Part shown: positions 43,108 to 53,747 of the stretch, piece by piece
Numbering within the stretch: position 1 is the stretch's first letter
How the letters are laid out: the number at the start of each line of letters is the position of its first letter
Origin: Enterobacter asburiae
GTDB lineage: Bacteria; Pseudomonadota; Gammaproteobacteria; Enterobacterales; Enterobacteriaceae
DNA: 64,000 nt
Direction: 5' to 3'
Assembly: GCF_008080435.1 (NCBI RefSeq)
Contig: NZ_VRKN01000003.1
Span: forward strand, 124,001-188,000
The notes under the pieces: generated by a model
Told to the model about the DNA's origin: nothing
What the model saw: only the letters and a program-made list of their open reading frames with translations
The model's database searches: none
Position numbers and translations under genes: made by a program

Positions 43108-43887
43108 TTATCCTTGCATCTGCGGCTTGTGCGCGGTGACGTGAATATAACGGCCAAGGCTGATAAAAGGCTCCTGGCGGCAATACCGCGTTTCTAATTC
43201 TGTTAAGGTGTCAAAACAGTCACGCTGTTTGTGTTTTTCACGCAGATAATCATGAAACACCCTGACGCCCGTCTTCCCGACGATCTGCCAGCCGATCGCT
43301 TCCAGCCAGCCATAAACCTGCTGTGGATCGCGCGGATAGTCCGGGGAAAGCGTGCGCTTTTTCTTTTTGGGCATCCCGACCTGAACATAGTCGAAGTTTC
43401 CTGCAACCATGTTGTGCATCAGGAAGCCGTTAGCATTGTAGAACATCAGCGACAGCGTGCCGCCCGGGCGTAACATCGACCACAGGGTTTGTAACACGCT
43501 TTGCGGATCGGCAACCCACTCCAGCACCGCATGAAACAATATCAGATCAACCTGGGTTTCCAAATGCTGTGCGATGTCCTGAGCGGCGCATTGTATAAAA
43601 TGCATGTTGTCGCTCACACCTTTCTCTTCTGCAGCACGCGTCGCGCGGGCGACCATTTCAGCAGAAAGATCGCAAAGCGTGACGTGATGACCGCGCTCGG
43701 CCATTTTTATCGCCGTCTGCCCTTCACCGCCACCGGCGTCCAGCACGCGCAACGTTTGCCCGCCAAAGGTGGCCAGAATGGTGTCCAGATCCTGCCAGAG
43801 GATCGTCTGACGGAGCTGCCCTTTCGTGGTGCCATAAATGTTGCGCGAAAACTTTTCCGCGATGTCATCAAAATTGCGATCCCGCAT
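43108..43887 (-). CDS. cmoM: tRNA carboxymethyluridine methyltransferase CmoM
   Basis: A 259-residue class I SAM methyltransferase (formerly SmtA). SAM motif VLDAGGGEGQTA lies at 48-59, and LILFHAVLEWV is the motif IV region. CmoM methylates the carboxyl group of cmo5U34 to give mcmo5U34 in certain tRNAs. The ATG at 43887 matches MQDRNFDD in E. coli; an upstream in-frame TTG at 43914 would add nine residues and is less likely. It heads the mukFEB operon and is divergent from elyC. Confidence 0.94.
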   Translation of the reverse strand: MRDRNFDDIAEKFSRNIYGTTKGQLRQTILWQDLDTILATFGGQTLRVLDAGGGEGQTAIKMAERGHHVTLCDLSAEMVARATRAAEEKGVSDNMHFIQCAAQDIAQHLETQVDLILFHAVLEWVADPQSVLQTLWSMLRPGGTLSLMFYNANGFLMHNMVAGNFDYVQVGMPKKKKRTLSPDYPRDPQQVYGWLEAIGWQIVGKTGVRVFHDYLREKHKQRDCFDTLTELETRYCRQEPFISLGRYIHVTAHKPQMQG

Positions 43888-44011
43888 TGGGAGAGTTCCA
43901 CTCGCTAACTGCAAAACCGCTATTTTGTCACACCCGCGCGGAGAATGAACCTCTCTGGTGTAATATCACGGGTAATCACCTGCTATATGGTCAAAAAAGG
44001 AACCAAAAAGG

Positions 44012-44791
44012 ATGCTTTTTACCCTTAAGAAATACATTGGAGGGATGATGCTTCCCCTTCCGCTGCTGCTCATCATCATCGCGCTGGGGCTGGCGCTGGT
44101 ATGGTTCAGTCGCTTTCAGAAGAGTGGCAAAACGCTTATCACGCTCGGCTGGTTTGTCTTGCTGCTGTTGAGCCTGCAACCGGTCGCGGATGGTCTGCTA
44201 CGCCCCATCGAAAACAAGTATCCGACATGGCAGGGAAATCAGAAAGTGGCGTACATCGTAGTACTGGGCGGCGGATATACCTGGGATCCTGACTGGGCCC
44301 CCAGTTCAAACCTGATCAACAACAGCCTGCCACGGCTAAACGAAGGCATTCGCCTCTGGCTGGCGAATCCGGGATCAAAAATGATCTTCACCGGCGCGGC
44401 GGCCAAAACGAACCCGGTGAGTACGGCTGAAGCAGGCGCCAGGGTCGCGGAATCACTCGGCGTGCCGCGTTCCTCAATCATCACCCTGGACAGCCCAAAA
44501 GATACTGAAGAAGAGGCTGCCGCAGTGAAGCAGGCGATTGGCGATGTCCCGTTCTTGCTGGTGACCTCCGCCTCACACCTGCCGCGCGCGATGATTTTCT
44601 TTGAGAAGCAAGGCCTGCACCCGCTTCCCGCACCGGCAAACCAGATGGCTATCGACGCCCCGCTCAACCCGTGGGAACGGGCGATCCCGTCCCCGGCGTG
44701 GCTGATGCATAGCGATCGCGTCGGTTATGAGACGCTCGGACGCCTCTGGCAGTGGCTGAAAGGATCGTCAGGCGAGCCAGGGCAGGAGTGA
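44012..44791 (+). CDS. elyC: Envelope biogenesis factor ElyC (DUF218)
   Basis: A 259-residue membrane protein. Two transmembrane helices (about 13-31 and 38-57) are followed by a periplasmic DUF218 domain starting VAYIVVLGGGY, with conserved segments IFTGAAAKTNPVSTAE and LLVTSASHLPRAMIFF. In E. coli loss of ElyC harms peptidoglycan assembly at low temperature, probably through the lipid carrier undecaprenyl phosphate. The catalytic role of DUF218 is not established. The 3' end overlaps the convergent ycbJ by 24 bp. Confidence 0.93.
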   Translation: MLFTLKKYIGGMMLPLPLLLIIIALGLALVWFSRFQKSGKTLITLGWFVLLLLSLQPVADGLLRPIENKYPTWQGNQKVAYIVVLGGGYTWDPDWAPSSNLINNSLPRLNEGIRLWLANPGSKMIFTGAAAKTNPVSTAEAGARVAESLGVPRSSIITLDSPKDTEEEAAAVKQAIGDVPFLLVTSASHLPRAMIFFEKQGLHPLPAPANQMAIDAPLNPWERAIPSPAWLMHSDRVGYETLGRLWQWLKGSSGEPGQE

Positions 44792-45661
44792 TTTTGTTGC
44801 CAGATCGAAATTTGCGCGATTAAAACGTCCGGTATTCACCAGCTGCGCGACTTCGTCCCAGAGCAGATAAAGCCAGCGCCGCCAGAGAAACGCTTCTGCA
44901 ACGGGCGCGCGTTGAAGGTAGTGCCACAGTAAACCTTCCGCCGCCCCGCTGTCGCTGAGCCTGAACAGCTCATATTCGCGCGGAGCCCAGAGCATGATCC
45001 CCGGCCCGAGCATCGCCAGAAGCTGATCGCTGCGGGAGTCTTTGAGCATGCTGCGCAGGGTGAAATTACCGTGGATCAGCACGCAGTTGTCATTAAAACC
45101 CTCGAACAGCGCAGGTAAGCACTCGCGGGTGCGAAACAGAATACGTTTGTCCTGCATGGTTAAACCGGTATTGTTGAACTGGTTAAGCGTTCCCCACAGG
45201 ACCTCAACCCGCTGGCGATACCACAGAGGCCACAGGTTTTCCTGGGTGCTGTCGACCGGACCGACAAGTCCGCGGCTATCCTGACGGTGCCAGGCCAGCA
45301 ACGCCTCGACAATCTGGTCTTTTAACTGCTCCCAGCGTTCCGGTGTGCGCGCGGGCGCTTCAACGGGCACGCCGCGTAAACGCTCAATCAGCAGCACGTC
45401 CGGGCCGGGGTGTTCCTCGTGCGTCATCACGCCGTACACCGTCGGCATACGGACGGTCCCCTCCCGCGCCAGCATCGACATTTTCCATGCAAGCTGCCTG
45501 GCAACGCCCGGCGAGGTGAAACTTCTGGCCATCAGCGGCATTGGGTTACCCTGACTGTCATACAACGACCAAAGCGCGGTATCGGCCTTTTCACTCACGC
45601 ATTCGACCCGGCTTAATTTCTCACCCAGCAGATGGCTAAGTTCGGCACGCAGCTGTTCCAT
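44768..45661 (-). CDS. ycbJ: YcbJ, protein with degenerate aminoglycoside-phosphotransferase-like fold
   Basis: A 297-residue protein matching E. coli YcbJ end to end. It shows the layout of an APH-type kinase fold: a short N-lobe (LSRVECVSEKADTALWSLYD), then a helical C-lobe with VLIHGNFTLRSML where a kinase would have HGDxxxxN. Here the catalytic Asp is Asn199, the metal-binding Asn is replaced by Ser204, and no Asp is visible where the second metal ligand should be (LGPGIMLWAP). It is therefore probably not an active kinase of the usual type. Function unknown. It lies between elyC and kdsB. Confidence 0.85.
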   Translation of the reverse strand: MEQLRAELSHLLGEKLSRVECVSEKADTALWSLYDSQGNPMPLMARSFTSPGVARQLAWKMSMLAREGTVRMPTVYGVMTHEEHPGPDVLLIERLRGVPVEAPARTPERWEQLKDQIVEALLAWHRQDSRGLVGPVDSTQENLWPLWYRQRVEVLWGTLNQFNNTGLTMQDKRILFRTRECLPALFEGFNDNCVLIHGNFTLRSMLKDSRSDQLLAMLGPGIMLWAPREYELFRLSDSGAAEGLLWHYLQRAPVAEAFLWRRWLYLLWDEVAQLVNTGRFNRANFDLATKSLLPWLA

Positions 45662-45772
45662 ATGAGATTACCCCCATTAAGACTACTGCTTTTATAATGA
45701 GCGTCCTGAAGGAAGATGTCACCCGGAAGAGATCAATTAGGGAAAAGAAAGGGGAATTAGCCAAGGAGAGGA

Positions 45773-45794
45773 CATCCCCCCGACTGGAGGGATG
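45773..45794. other. Hairpin downstream of kdsB
   Basis: CATCCCTCC-AGTC-GGGGGGATG on the reverse strand makes a 9-bp stem with one wobble pair, 10 bp after kdsB. No T run follows, so it may stabilise the mRNA end or act as a weak terminator. Confidence 0.5.
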
Positions 45795-45803
45795 CAGGCG
45801 GTA

Positions 45804-46729
<926 letters not shown>

Positions 46730-46774
46730 AGTTCCTCCGTATGGGTAATCGCTAAAGCTTAACACATTCCCTTT

Positions 46775-48004
46775 TCAGGGAGTGCCTGTTTCCCAGCCAC
46801 TTCGACAGGATGTAAACAGTCCGTCGGGTATCCGGCCCAACGTCACGTTCCGGGCACTTTGCCAGCGCGCGAATTCGCTAATGGCAAACGTTAACCCTTT
46901 TTCCAGGCTTGCCGTTACCCTGACGCCCTCTTCCAGATAAAGCGCAATGATTTCAAGCGTGCCGGTCTTGCGGTGCATTTTGGCGTCCATGCGCCCGACC
47001 AGTTGCCCCTTATGCAGCAGCGGGAGAACAAAGTAACCATACTGGCGCTTTGGGGCCGGGGTATAACATTCCAGCCGGTAGCTAAAATCGAACAGCTGCT
47101 CGGCGCGCTTTCTGTCCCAGATGACCGGGTCGAAAGGCGACAACACCGCACTGTGGGTTGCCTGAAGTTTCCCCTCCAGGGCCAGAGGCAGTAGCGGGAG
47201 GAGATCCGCATGCAGCCACATTTCGCCCAGCGTTTCCACCGTGACGGGGATGACGCGCTGTTCGCGTTGCCATATGTCCAGCAGCGGTTTCAGGGCGGGC
47301 TGGCGAAGGCGATAATAATCTGCCAGCCATTGCGTGCGGAAAATCCCCAGGCTGCGGGCGCTGTTCTCCAGCATGATGGCCTCGGCCGCCTCCCGGGTAA
47401 GCAGGTCACGCTCGTCGTCCCAGTGCGGCATCACGCGATGCGTCAGGTCGTAGACGCGCTGAAAATTACGCCGCTCAATCACCATGACTTTGCCAGAGGT
47501 GAACAGCCCTTCGAGATGACGTTTATGCGGCTTCCACTCCCACCAGCCGCTGGTGCCTTTGCGCGGGTGTTCAAAATCGGCGGAGCGTACGGGACCGTTT
47601 TCCTGGATATGCGCGATAAGCTGCTCAATTTCAGCCGCATGTTCCAGCATCCACGCCTGCCGGTATTTCCAGCCCATCTTTTCCGGGGCAAGCATACGGT
47701 GGCGAACCAGGGCAAAATCGCTGCGGGGCAGGAAGCAGGCTTCGTGCGCCCAGTACTCCATTAACTCCCCCTTGCTGAGCGCCTCATCCAGCCACTGCGA
47801 AGGATAATTTCCCAGGCGGCTAAACAGGACCAGGTAAGGGCTTCGCGCCACAATGTTAATGGTGTCGATTTGAAGTAGCGACATGCGCTGGACGGTAGAG
47901 AGAATATCGGCAGGCTGCGCGCGGCGGCGGGGCTTTTTGAGCAGCCCCTGCGCGGCAAGGTGTAAATGACGTGCGGCTGAAAGCGAGAGTTGCGGTAAAG
48001 ACAT
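46775..48004 (-). CDS. ycaQ: DNA glycosylase YcaQ (interstrand crosslink unhooking)
   Basis: A 409-residue winged-helix protein of the AlkZ/YcaQ (HTH_42) family. The catalytic Q-hydrophobic-D motif is LLQIDTINIV with Gln45 and Asp47. RHRMLAPEKMGWKYR and SADFEHPRKG are other conserved blocks. E. coli YcaQ excises bulky N7-alkylguanines and unhooks interstrand crosslinks. Residues about 230-260 and the C-terminus are more diverged from E. coli than the rest. It lies 44 bp downstream of lpxK and 45 bp upstream of ycaR; AGGAAA precedes the ATG. Confidence 0.93.
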   Translation of the reverse strand: MSLPQLSLSAARHLHLAAQGLLKKPRRRAQPADILSTVQRMSLLQIDTINIVARSPYLVLFSRLGNYPSQWLDEALSKGELMEYWAHEACFLPRSDFALVRHRMLAPEKMGWKYRQAWMLEHAAEIEQLIAHIQENGPVRSADFEHPRKGTSGWWEWKPHKRHLEGLFTSGKVMVIERRNFQRVYDLTHRVMPHWDDERDLLTREAAEAIMLENSARSLGIFRTQWLADYYRLRQPALKPLLDIWQREQRVIPVTVETLGEMWLHADLLPLLPLALEGKLQATHSAVLSPFDPVIWDRKRAEQLFDFSYRLECYTPAPKRQYGYFVLPLLHKGQLVGRMDAKMHRKTGTLEIIALYLEEGVRVTASLEKGLTFAISEFARWQSARNVTLGRIPDGLFTSCRSGWETGTP

Positions 48005-48048
48005 GCGTTTTCCTGTCAGTCAAAGCGCCACCAGAACCGCGTAAGCGT

Positions 48049-49026
48049 TTATTTTACCAACGCAATCAGTTCCTTGAGCAAACGTTCCGGCTGCTCGCCG
48101 CTGAGTTCAGCGTCAACCGGCAGATACCACCAGTTTTCTTTCGCGAAGGCACGGCATTTCACCGCATCTTTTTCGGTCATGATCAGCGACTGCCCGGGGA
48201 CGGTCAGGGCATCTACCTGCCCTTCCACCAGCGCCTGGTGGTCGGCCAGCGGAACGCGTTTTTCCAGCCGGGCACCACTCTGTTCCAGCGTCGCGAAGAA
48301 GCGCGGCGGATGACCAATACCCGCCATCGCCACCAGTGAAGGCAGCTCAGCAACCGCCCGGCGTTCCCCCGTCACCAGGTTGATCGCCAGACCCGGCTGC
48401 AGGTGCATCGGGATTTCTCCCGCGTTTGCCTCACCACCGTTCACAATCACCGCATCAACGGACTTAAGACGCGAAGCGCGTTCGCGCATGGGGCCGGCCG
48501 GCAGCCACCAGCCGTTACCGAAACGGCGAACGCCGTCGATGACCACAATTTCTTTATCACGCGCCAGGGCGTAGTGTTGCAGACCATCATCCGTAATGAT
48601 GATTTGCACCGCGTGTTCGGCAAGCAGTGCCTGAACGGCGTCGCTGCGCACTGGAGAGACCGCAACCGGCGCGCCGGTACGCTGATATATCAGGACCGGT
48701 TCATCGCCCGCTTCGGCGGTTGTAGTTTCCGCCGTCAGCAGAAGAGGATACTGCGCCGCTTTACCGCCATAACCGCGCGATACTACCCCCGGGCGGATAC
48801 CGCGTTTTTGCAATTGCTCCACCAGCCAGATCACCACCGGCGTTTTACCGTTGCCGCCCGCCGTAAGATTACCGACAACCACAACCGGAACCGGCGCGCG
48901 CCAGGCACGCTTCAGCCCCAGACGGTATAGCAGACGGATAGTGCCGCTCACCAGGCCATACAGCCAGGAGAGCGGCAAAAGCAGCAGCCACAGCGGGGAT
49001 TCACCGGACCAGATGCGTGCAATCAT
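48049..49026 (-). CDS. lpxK: Tetraacyldisaccharide 4'-kinase LpxK
   Basis: A 325-residue membrane-associated P-loop kinase (328 in E. coli). It phosphorylates the 4' position of the lipid A disaccharide. The N-terminal hydrophobic helix ([18 protein letters not shown]) anchors it to the inner membrane; the P-loop is [13 protein letters not shown] (51-63), and [19 protein letters not shown] contains conserved acidic residues. The ATG overlaps the msbA stop (ATGA), coupling the kinase to the lipid A flippase. Confidence 0.97.
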   Translation of the reverse strand: MIARIWSGESPLWLLLLPLSWLYGLVSGTIRLLYRLGLKRAWRAPVPVVVVGNLTAGGNGKTPVVIWLVEQLQKRGIRPGVVSRGYGGKAAQYPLLLTAETTTAEAGDEPVLIYQRTGAPVAVSPVRSDAVQALLAEHAVQIIITDDGLQHYALARDKEIVVIDGVRRFGNGWWLPAGPMRERASRLKSVDAVIVNGGEANAGEIPMHLQPGLAINLVTGERRAVAELPSLVAMAGIGHPPRFFATLEQSGARLEKRVPLADHQALVEGQVDALTVPGQSLIMTEKDAVKCRAFAKENWWYLPVDAELSGEQPERLLKELIALVK

Positions 49027-50774
49027 TGTTGACCAAACTGCATCTTATGCAACTGGGCATAAACGCCGCGGTGTTCCAGTAGATCGGCATGGCTTCCGCG
49101 TTCAACAATGACGCCATCCTCAACCACGACGATTTCATCAGCCTGCTCGATAGTCGACAGACGGTGCGCAATCACCAGTGAGGTACGGTTCTTTTGCAGC
49201 TCATCCAGCGCGGACTGGATAGCGCGTTCAGATTCGGTATCCAGCGCGGACGTCGCTTCGTCCAGGATCAGAATTGGGCTATCGCGCAGCAGCGCACGCG
49301 CAATGGCGATACGCTGTCGCTGACCACCGGAGAGCAGTACCCCGTTCTCACCGATTATCGTATCCAGACCGTTATCCATCTTGTTGATAAAGTCCATTGC
49401 GTAGGCCATACGCGCGGCGTTCTCAATCTGCTCGCGGCTGTACTCATCCGTGCGTGCATACGCAATGTTGTTAGCCACAGTATCGTTGAACAGGTGCACG
49501 TTCTGGGAAACCAGCGCCACCTGGTTACGCAGCGACTGCAGGGTATACTCCCGCAGGTCATGACCGTCTAACAGGATCTCACCTTCGTTAATGTCGTAGA
49601 AACGGGTCATCAGGCTGGCAATAGTCGATTTACCCGAACCAGAACGGCCCACCAGCGCAACGGTTTTACCCGCCGGAATAGACAGGTTGATATTACGCAG
49701 GGCAGGCACTTCGCGGCCTGGATAGGTAAAGGTCACGTTGCGGAATTCAACGTCTCCGTTTGCACGCTCGATCACGCGCTTACCTTCATCTTTTTCCTGT
49801 TCGGAATCCAGAATGCTGAACAGCGTCTGACAGGCGGCCATCCCACGCTGGAACTGGGCGTTCACGTTGGTCAGTGATTTCAGCGGACGCATCAGGGCAA
49901 TCATAGAGGAGAAGACCACGGTAATGGTACCCGCCGTCAGCGTCTCCATGACGCTCGGGAAGCTTGCGGCATACAGGACGAATGCCAGCGCCAGGGAGGC
50001 AATCAGCTGAATAATCGGGTCAGAGATGGAAGAGGCCGAAACCATTTTCATCCCCTGAAGACGCATTTTGTTGCTGACTTTATCAAAGCGTTTGGTTTCG
50101 ACGTCCTGACCGCCAAAAATCAGAACTTCTTTATGCCCTTTCAGCATCTGTTCCGCGCTGGTCGTTACCTGCCCCATCGTGTTCTGCATAGTTTTACTGA
50201 TATTGCGGAAGCGCTTTGAGACGACGCGGATGGCAACAGAAACTACCGGTGCCAGAACGATAAGGATGATCGACAGCTGCCAGCTGTAATAGAACATCAT
50301 CGCGAACAGGCCGATGATTGACGCGCCTTCACGCACAACGGTAATGAGTGCGCTTGAGGACGAGGAGGCAACCTGCTCGGAGTCGTAGGTAATACGGGAC
50401 AGCAGCGTCCCGGTAGACTGCTTGTCAAAGAACGAGACCGGCATGCCCATCATGTGACTGAACAGACGACGGCGCATGGTCATAACCACTTTCCCTGATA
50501 CCCAGGAAATACAGTAGCTGGAGATATAGCTGGTGATGCCGCGTAAGATCATCAGTCCGATAACCACCAGAGGCATCCAAAGCAACACTGAGCGATCCGT
50601 TTTACCAAAACCGTCGTCCAGTAACGGTTTGAGAAGCGATAGCATAAAAGTATCGCTGGCTGCGTTGAGGATTAACGCTACTCCCGCCACGATCAGGCCT
50701 GTTTTAAAGGGCGCAATCATCGGCCAGAGTCGGCGGAAGGTTTGCCACGTGGAGAGATCTTTGTCGTTATGCAT
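49023..50774 (-). CDS. msbA: Lipid A ABC exporter MsbA
   Basis: A 583-residue half-transporter. Six transmembrane helices occupy about 20-320, followed by the ATPase domain: Walker [10 protein letters not shown], signature LSGGQRQR, Walker [13 protein letters not shown] and the H-loop IAHRLST. It flips core-lipid A across the inner membrane. It is almost identical to E. coli MsbA and ends one residue longer (QFGQQ) because the stop is shifted by one codon before the lpxK overlap. It starts 36 bp after comEC. Confidence 0.98.
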   Translation of the reverse strand: MHNDKDLSTWQTFRRLWPMIAPFKTGLIVAGVALILNAASDTFMLSLLKPLLDDGFGKTDRSVLLWMPLVVIGLMILRGITSYISSYCISWVSGKVVMTMRRRLFSHMMGMPVSFFDKQSTGTLLSRITYDSEQVASSSSSALITVVREGASIIGLFAMMFYYSWQLSIILIVLAPVVSVAIRVVSKRFRNISKTMQNTMGQVTTSAEQMLKGHKEVLIFGGQDVETKRFDKVSNKMRLQGMKMVSASSISDPIIQLIASLALAFVLYAASFPSVMETLTAGTITVVFSSMIALMRPLKSLTNVNAQFQRGMAACQTLFSILDSEQEKDEGKRVIERANGDVEFRNVTFTYPGREVPALRNINLSIPAGKTVALVGRSGSGKSTIASLMTRFYDINEGEILLDGHDLREYTLQSLRNQVALVSQNVHLFNDTVANNIAYARTDEYSREQIENAARMAYAMDFINKMDNGLDTIIGENGVLLSGGQRQRIAIARALLRDSPILILDEATSALDTESERAIQSALDELQKNRTSLVIAHRLSTIEQADEIVVVEDGVIVERGSHADLLEHRGVYAQLHKMQFGQQ

Positions 50775-50810
50775 TCAAAAAACCAGCATTCGTTGAAATA
50801 GCCGCATATT

Positions 50811-53075
50811 CTACCCGTTATCGACGGGCGCGCCAAACCACTGATGATACCAAACGGGTAAAAATTGCTCTCGCAAGCGCCGGATTTGCCAGTGATGTTG
50901 CAAGAATGTCACCGATATTTGTCCAGAATGAGGGGTATCGTGCCAGATATACCCCTCTTTTCGATAACGTCGGACAATTTTTGCCGACGGGAATCGCCAT
51001 GCGTTATACCGGGCCGCTGAATCCAGGGCGATCTGACCTTCTACCCGCTGTACCAGCGGCAATGAAGACGAGGTATTGCTGCCATGATGGGGCACCTGTA
51101 TGAGCGTGGACGTCAGGTAACGCCAGTAATGGCTAAGCATAGCCTGTTCCGCTTGCGCTTCAATGTCCCCTGTTAGCAGAACACTCTGCTCACCGTCGTC
51201 CACCTTTACCACGCAGGAACGGTTGTTTCCCTGAGCCGGATAACTTTCAGGGGGCCAGTGGACGGTGAAGGTGAGTCCCTGCCATCGCCATCTCTGCCCG
51301 CGAAAACAGGGGCGATGTCCCGCCTGGCGCAAGGGGCTTCTTACCCACACTTCTGGCCACGCTTTTTGCAACGATGCGAGACCTCCCGCATGGTCGAGGT
51401 GTTCATGGCTGAGAATAACGCCTTCCGGGCGCAGGTTATGCCAGCGAAGCCACGGAATAATTAGCCGCTGCGCGCTATCCCCGCCCGGCCAGGCGAGCCC
51501 GGTATCATAGAGAATGGCTTTCCCCTGCCGTTCAATGACCATCGCCAGCCCCTGCCCTACATCCAGCATATGCAGCGTCCAGCTCTCGCTTTTTGCCGTT
51601 CGCCAGAGAGGGAATGTGAGTAAGACACTTCCAGCCAGGCAAACGGCAGGAAGAGTTTTCCAGGCACGAAAGCGCCAGACAATGATGATAAACCAGGGCA
51701 GTAACGTCATGTACTGCCAGCGTTGATCGACACTCTGCCAGCCATCAGGCAGACGCATGAGGAGCCAGAACAACCCTGCAAGTGACTTATCGGCTGCGAA
51801 CCAGACAACGCTTTCCAGTGCCGCCAGCGGTAGGAGGTGAAGCAGCATGCCAAGCAGGATCAGCGGCACGGAGACAAACGTCACCAGAGGAACGGCAAAG
51901 AGATTCGCAACCAGGGAAGAGATGCTGAAGCCATGGAAAATCAGGACCTGAAACGGCATAAGCAGCATCAGCATGCCAACCTGCAGATAGAGCAGGTTCA
52001 GTAGCGGCCGTATACGTCGTGCCCGCTGCCAGTCAGGAAGAGGTAACCACTGAAACCAGAAAATCAGCGCGGCGACGGCAAATGCGGACAGGGCCAGACT
52101 CTGCGAAAGTACGGCTAAGGGATCGCTTATCAGGATCGCCGCGATACAGCAGACCCATACCTGCCAGGGAGACCATTGACGGGCAGCGATCCGCAACATT
52201 GCAAGCACAGCAAGCGCGATGACCGTTCGTAGCACAGGAGGTTGCAGACCGGTAAGCCAGGCGTAGAAAGCGGCAAAGCATAATCCGGCCAGGAGAGGCA
52301 TTTGCCAGTGGACCCGGTGGCTGGGTAATAAAAACTGGAACCCACGTGCGAGTAACCAGACAATGGATGCCGCCAGCGCGATATGCAGACCCGAAATCGC
52401 CATCAAATGCAGCGTCCCGGTTTCACGCATCAGGTCTTTTATTTCCCTGGGCACATCCAGACGTTCCCCCATTCCCAGTCCGAGGATAACCGCCCCCCAG
52501 CGGTAAGCAGAAAGTCGGTTTTGCAGTGACATCAGATATTGCGCTCGCAGGCTGCAGCGCCCATCGACGAGTTCAGCACGAGTGAAACGCCCGCTCAGCG
52601 TTTGATGTCGGGCAAAAGCGCTGCGCTGAGAATCATATCCGCCGTCGTTCAGTTCGCCGTGGGCAGGCCTGAGCCTGAGCGTCATGCTCCAGCGCTGACC
52701 GGCACACATTTTCTGTGGCAAATAACTGCCATACAGCGTTACGCCGGTGGAGGCCCACCATCGCTTGCCATCAACGCTGAGAATGTTTCCCTGATGCAGC
52801 GTTGCGCCATCTGTGGCGGTGATCTCTACCTCAGCCTGCACAGCACCCGTGGTTAAATGTTGCATCGGCCAGACGCTCTCCTGCGCGGCAAGCATACCCC
52901 ATACACAAAATAACAAGCCGATCCCGACGTACTTCAGTCGTACGTTTCGCCATGCGGCCAGCGCTATCCCGCCAATAATCATTATCCACACGGTATGACG
53001 TGATGGCAGTTCAGGTAACCAGAGTAACGGGGCTATCGCCAGAATGGCGCAGACTCCAAGCGCGGGAATTCCCAT
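50811..53075 (-). CDS. ycaI: ComEC/Rec2-family DNA-uptake protein (YcaI)
   Basis: A 754-residue polytopic protein, the same length as E. coli YcaI. It has N-terminal transmembrane helices and an OB-like region (about 60-190), the Competence domain (GTLHLMAISGLHIALAASI, about 220-480) and a C-terminal metallo-beta-lactamase-like domain with LSHEHLDHAGG and VPHHGSNTSS. In competent bacteria ComEC carries single-stranded DNA through the inner membrane. The reading frame is intact. GGGAGGT precedes the ATG. It is the first gene of the msbA-lpxK run. Confidence 0.95.
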   Translation of the reverse strand: MGIPALGVCAILAIAPLLWLPELPSRHTVWIMIIGGIALAAWRNVRLKYVGIGLLFCVWGMLAAQESVWPMQHLTTGAVQAEVEITATDGATLHQGNILSVDGKRWWASTGVTLYGSYLPQKMCAGQRWSMTLRLRPAHGELNDGGYDSQRSAFARHQTLSGRFTRAELVDGRCSLRAQYLMSLQNRLSAYRWGAVILGLGMGERLDVPREIKDLMRETGTLHLMAISGLHIALAASIVWLLARGFQFLLPSHRVHWQMPLLAGLCFAAFYAWLTGLQPPVLRTVIALAVLAMLRIAARQWSPWQVWVCCIAAILISDPLAVLSQSLALSAFAVAALIFWFQWLPLPDWQRARRIRPLLNLLYLQVGMLMLLMPFQVLIFHGFSISSLVANLFAVPLVTFVSVPLILLGMLLHLLPLAALESVVWFAADKSLAGLFWLLMRLPDGWQSVDQRWQYMTLLPWFIIIVWRFRAWKTLPAVCLAGSVLLTFPLWRTAKSESWTLHMLDVGQGLAMVIERQGKAILYDTGLAWPGGDSAQRLIIPWLRWHNLRPEGVILSHEHLDHAGGLASLQKAWPEVWVRSPLRQAGHRPCFRGQRWRWQGLTFTVHWPPESYPAQGNNRSCVVKVDDGEQSVLLTGDIEAQAEQAMLSHYWRYLTSTLIQVPHHGSNTSSSLPLVQRVEGQIALDSAARYNAWRFPSAKIVRRYRKEGYIWHDTPHSGQISVTFLQHHWQIRRLREQFLPVWYHQWFGAPVDNG

Positions 53076-53148
53076 TGCTACCTCCCTGTTTCAGAGGGGC
53101 AGTATGTAAGCAGGCAGAGTGAGTTGTCAGGTGAGAAGAATGTGTTTT

Positions 53149-53171
53149 ACAGCACGCGCTGTGCTGTTTTT
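53149..53171 (+). other. Small hairpin with T run between comEC and ihfB
   Basis: ACAGCAC-GCGCT-GTGCTGT (53149-53167) is followed on the plus strand by TTTTTAT. No plus-strand gene leads into it. Confidence 0.4.
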
Positions 53172-53233
53172 ATCGGTTTGCAGAAAATGAAACGAAAAAT
53201 GCGGGGCATCTTCAGAATGAAAGCGACAGAGAC

Positions 53234-53262
53234 AAAAAAAGCACCCGCAGGTGCTTTTTTTC
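53234..53262 (-). terminator. ihfB terminator
   Basis: AAAAAAAGCACC-TGCGG... on the reverse strand: the stem AGCACC/GGTGCT (53240-53255) is flanked by A and T runs, about 30 bp after ihfB. Confidence 0.9.
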
Positions 53263-53289
53263 GAACCCAGTTTAACCGGCTGGCTAAAC

Positions 53290-53577
53290 TCAGTTGCCGT
53301 AAATATTGGCGCGATCGCGCAGTTCTTTACCCGGCTTAAAGTGTGGAACGTACTTACCTTCCAGCTCGACTTTATCGCCAGTTTTCGGGTTACGCCCGGT
53401 ACGTGGAGCACGATAGTGCAGAGAAAAACTACCGAAACCGCGGATTTCAATGCGCTCGCCCTGGGCAAGAGTGGAGGCCATATGCTCCAGCATCTCTTTT
53501 ACGGCATCTTCCACTGCCTTGGCAGGGATATGCGGTTGCTGACTGGCAAGTCTTTCAATCAATTCTGACTTGGTCAT
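53290..53577 (-). CDS. ihfB: Integration host factor beta subunit
   Basis: A 95-residue DNABII protein, one residue longer than E. coli IhfB (an extra C-terminal Asn) and otherwise nearly identical. With IhfA it bends DNA sharply at sequence-specific sites. The DNA-clasping arm is [20 protein letters not shown], with the intercalating proline in RNPKTG. The ATG at 53577 has GGAGGAA upstream; in-frame codons to 53598 lie over that site. It lies 170 bp downstream of rpsA, beyond a hairpin, and is transcribed both from its own promoter and by read-through in E. coli. Confidence 0.97.
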   Translation of the reverse strand: MTKSELIERLASQQPHIPAKAVEDAVKEMLEHMASTLAQGERIEIRGFGSFSLHYRAPRTGRNPKTGDKVELEGKYVPHFKPGKELRDRANIYGN

Positions 53578-53621
53578 GATTCCTCCGGTTCCTTTCAAAC
53601 CAATTAGCTGAACAGCTCATT

Positions 53622-53655
53622 AAACAAGGGCGGCCGTAGCCGCCCTTTGTTATTG
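53622..53655 (-). terminator. rpsA terminator
   Basis: On the reverse strand AACAAAGGGCGGC-TACG-GCCGCCCTTGTTTAA: a strong stem with a weak T tract. It may let some transcription pass into ihfB. Confidence 0.75.
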
Positions 53656-53747
53656 ATTACAGGACGAATCCTGCAATCTGTCAAGTTTGCTCCTCATCCT
53701 TCGCGCTGTAAATGCGTTACAGCGCAAATGATGCTGAGAACCTGATA

